6,087 bases of DNA, taken from an uncultured Lachnospiraceae bacterium. Lineage in GTDB: Bacteria; Bacillota; Clostridia; Lachnospirales; Lachnospiraceae. The DNA is taken from positions 1 through 6,087 of the forward strand of contig CAKSBI010000055.1 in assembly GCA_934437985.1 (NCBI GenBank), in the 5' to 3' direction. Below, piece after piece: positions 5,963-6,087 of this stretch. The position numbers and the translations under genes are program-made. Each line of letters starts with the position of its first letter. The first letter of the stretch is position 1. The notes beneath the pieces were generated by a model, which saw only the letters and a program-made list of their open reading frames with translations, had not been told where the DNA came from and searched no databases.

Positions 5963-6021
5963 TCCCCCAGCTATGCTGGGGAGAATAGAGTAAGCGGTAG
6001 CGATAAGGATGGCATAGAAAA

Positions 6022-6078
6022 GCCTCCTGTGATACAATGAGAATGGTGTCGCAAGCCATATTTCATCGTAAAGGAGGC
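6022..6078 (+). promoter_or_regulatory. Hairpin that sequesters the ribosome binding site of the terminal gene
   Basis: GCCTCCT (6022-6028) is the exact complement of AGGAGGC (6072-6078), which contains the Shine-Dalgarno of the gene starting at 6085. Inside, TGA and ATGG pair with CCAT and TTCA around the loop TGTCGCAAG, so the structure is a long interrupted stem. Blocking of the tnpA ribosome binding site by a 5' leader hairpin is known for IS200 and keeps transposase low. Confidence 0.65.
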
Positions 6079-6084
6079 GTCCAT

Positions 6085-6087
6085 ATG
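6085..6087 (+). CDS. Start codon of a gene truncated by the window end, probably IS200-type transposase
   Basis: AAGGAGG (6071-6077) followed by seven bases and ATG at the last three positions is a textbook translation start. Nothing of the protein is visible. The hairpin end and the sequestered ribosome binding site upstream suggest a TnpA Y1 transposase, but this cannot be shown from the window. Confidence 0.5.

Larger units (their letters stand above)
5961..6087 (+). mobile_element. Probable left end of an IS200/IS605-family insertion sequence (continues beyond the window)
   Basis: A short GC-rich hairpin, CCCCAGC-TAT-GCTGGGG (5965-5981), is followed by a roughly 100-base leader and a well-spaced ATG. 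Subterminal hairpins of this kind at the left end, recognised by a Y1 transposase, and a structured leader before tnpA are typical of IS200-like elements, which lack terminal inverted repeats. No T tract follows the hairpin, so it is unlikely to be a trp terminator. The exact left boundary and target site cannot be fixed because the right end is outside the window. The assignment rests on this architecture and on a remembered resemblance to such ends in gut Clostridia. Confidence 0.6.

Noticed and set aside
5965..5981. GC-rich hairpin as a terminator of the trp transcript
   Set aside because: No T tract follows on the plus strand. The context of a structured leader and a downstream start fits an IS left end better.

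Overview
The window looks like chromosomal DNA of a low-to-moderate GC Firmicute, most likely a gut Clostridia of the Lachnospiraceae type. The evidence is the strong AGGAGG-type ribosome binding sites, AT-rich spacers with good sigma-A promoters, a tRNA-dependent T-box leader, an M18 aminopeptidase, and small membrane-anchored zinc-ribbon proteins. The assignment comes from general resemblance, not from a database match.

Layout. A tRNA-Asn gene (33-104) opens the window. An AraC-family regulator follows on the minus strand (255-1034), with its own terminator hairpin. A roughly 300-base AT-rich spacer holds a possible AraC promoter, an 11-bp inverted repeat overlapping what may be a decayed reading frame, and a strong extended -10 promoter. 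That promoter drives a small two-membrane-segment zinc-ribbon protein (1337-1720). It converges on a minus-strand M18-family zinc aminopeptidase (1775-3160). A divergent promoter region separates the aminopeptidase from a plus-strand pair: a membrane-anchored protein with a possible Tim44/NTF2-like region and a C-terminal zinc ribbon (3327-4076), and a stand-alone HD-domain alarmone hydrolase of the SpoT/MESH1 type (4121-4573).

The last third is the head of a tryptophan operon. A complete T-box leader (about 4646-4998) has a probable UGG (Trp) specifier, a UGGC acceptor-pairing bulge, and mutually exclusive antiterminator and terminator helices. It precedes trpE with an excellent ribosome binding site. 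The operon is broken: trpE runs normally for about 134 residues and then joins, out of frame, the middle of trpG (about residue 46 onward). About 1.2 kb is missing by comparison with usual family lengths. The rest of trpG is intact to its stop and keeps its catalytic Cys, His and Glu.

Immediately downstream is a short unexplained reading-frame tail, then what looks like the left end of an IS200/IS605-family insertion sequence. It has a terminal hairpin and a leader in which a 7-bp stem sequesters the Shine-Dalgarno of a gene whose ATG is the last three bases of the window.

The main story is a tryptophan-sensing switch, intact in sequence, controlling a gene pair that can no longer make anthranilate synthase, next to an IS end. 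This could be a real deletion (tryptophan auxotrophy in progress) or an assembly join. The sequence alone cannot separate the two.
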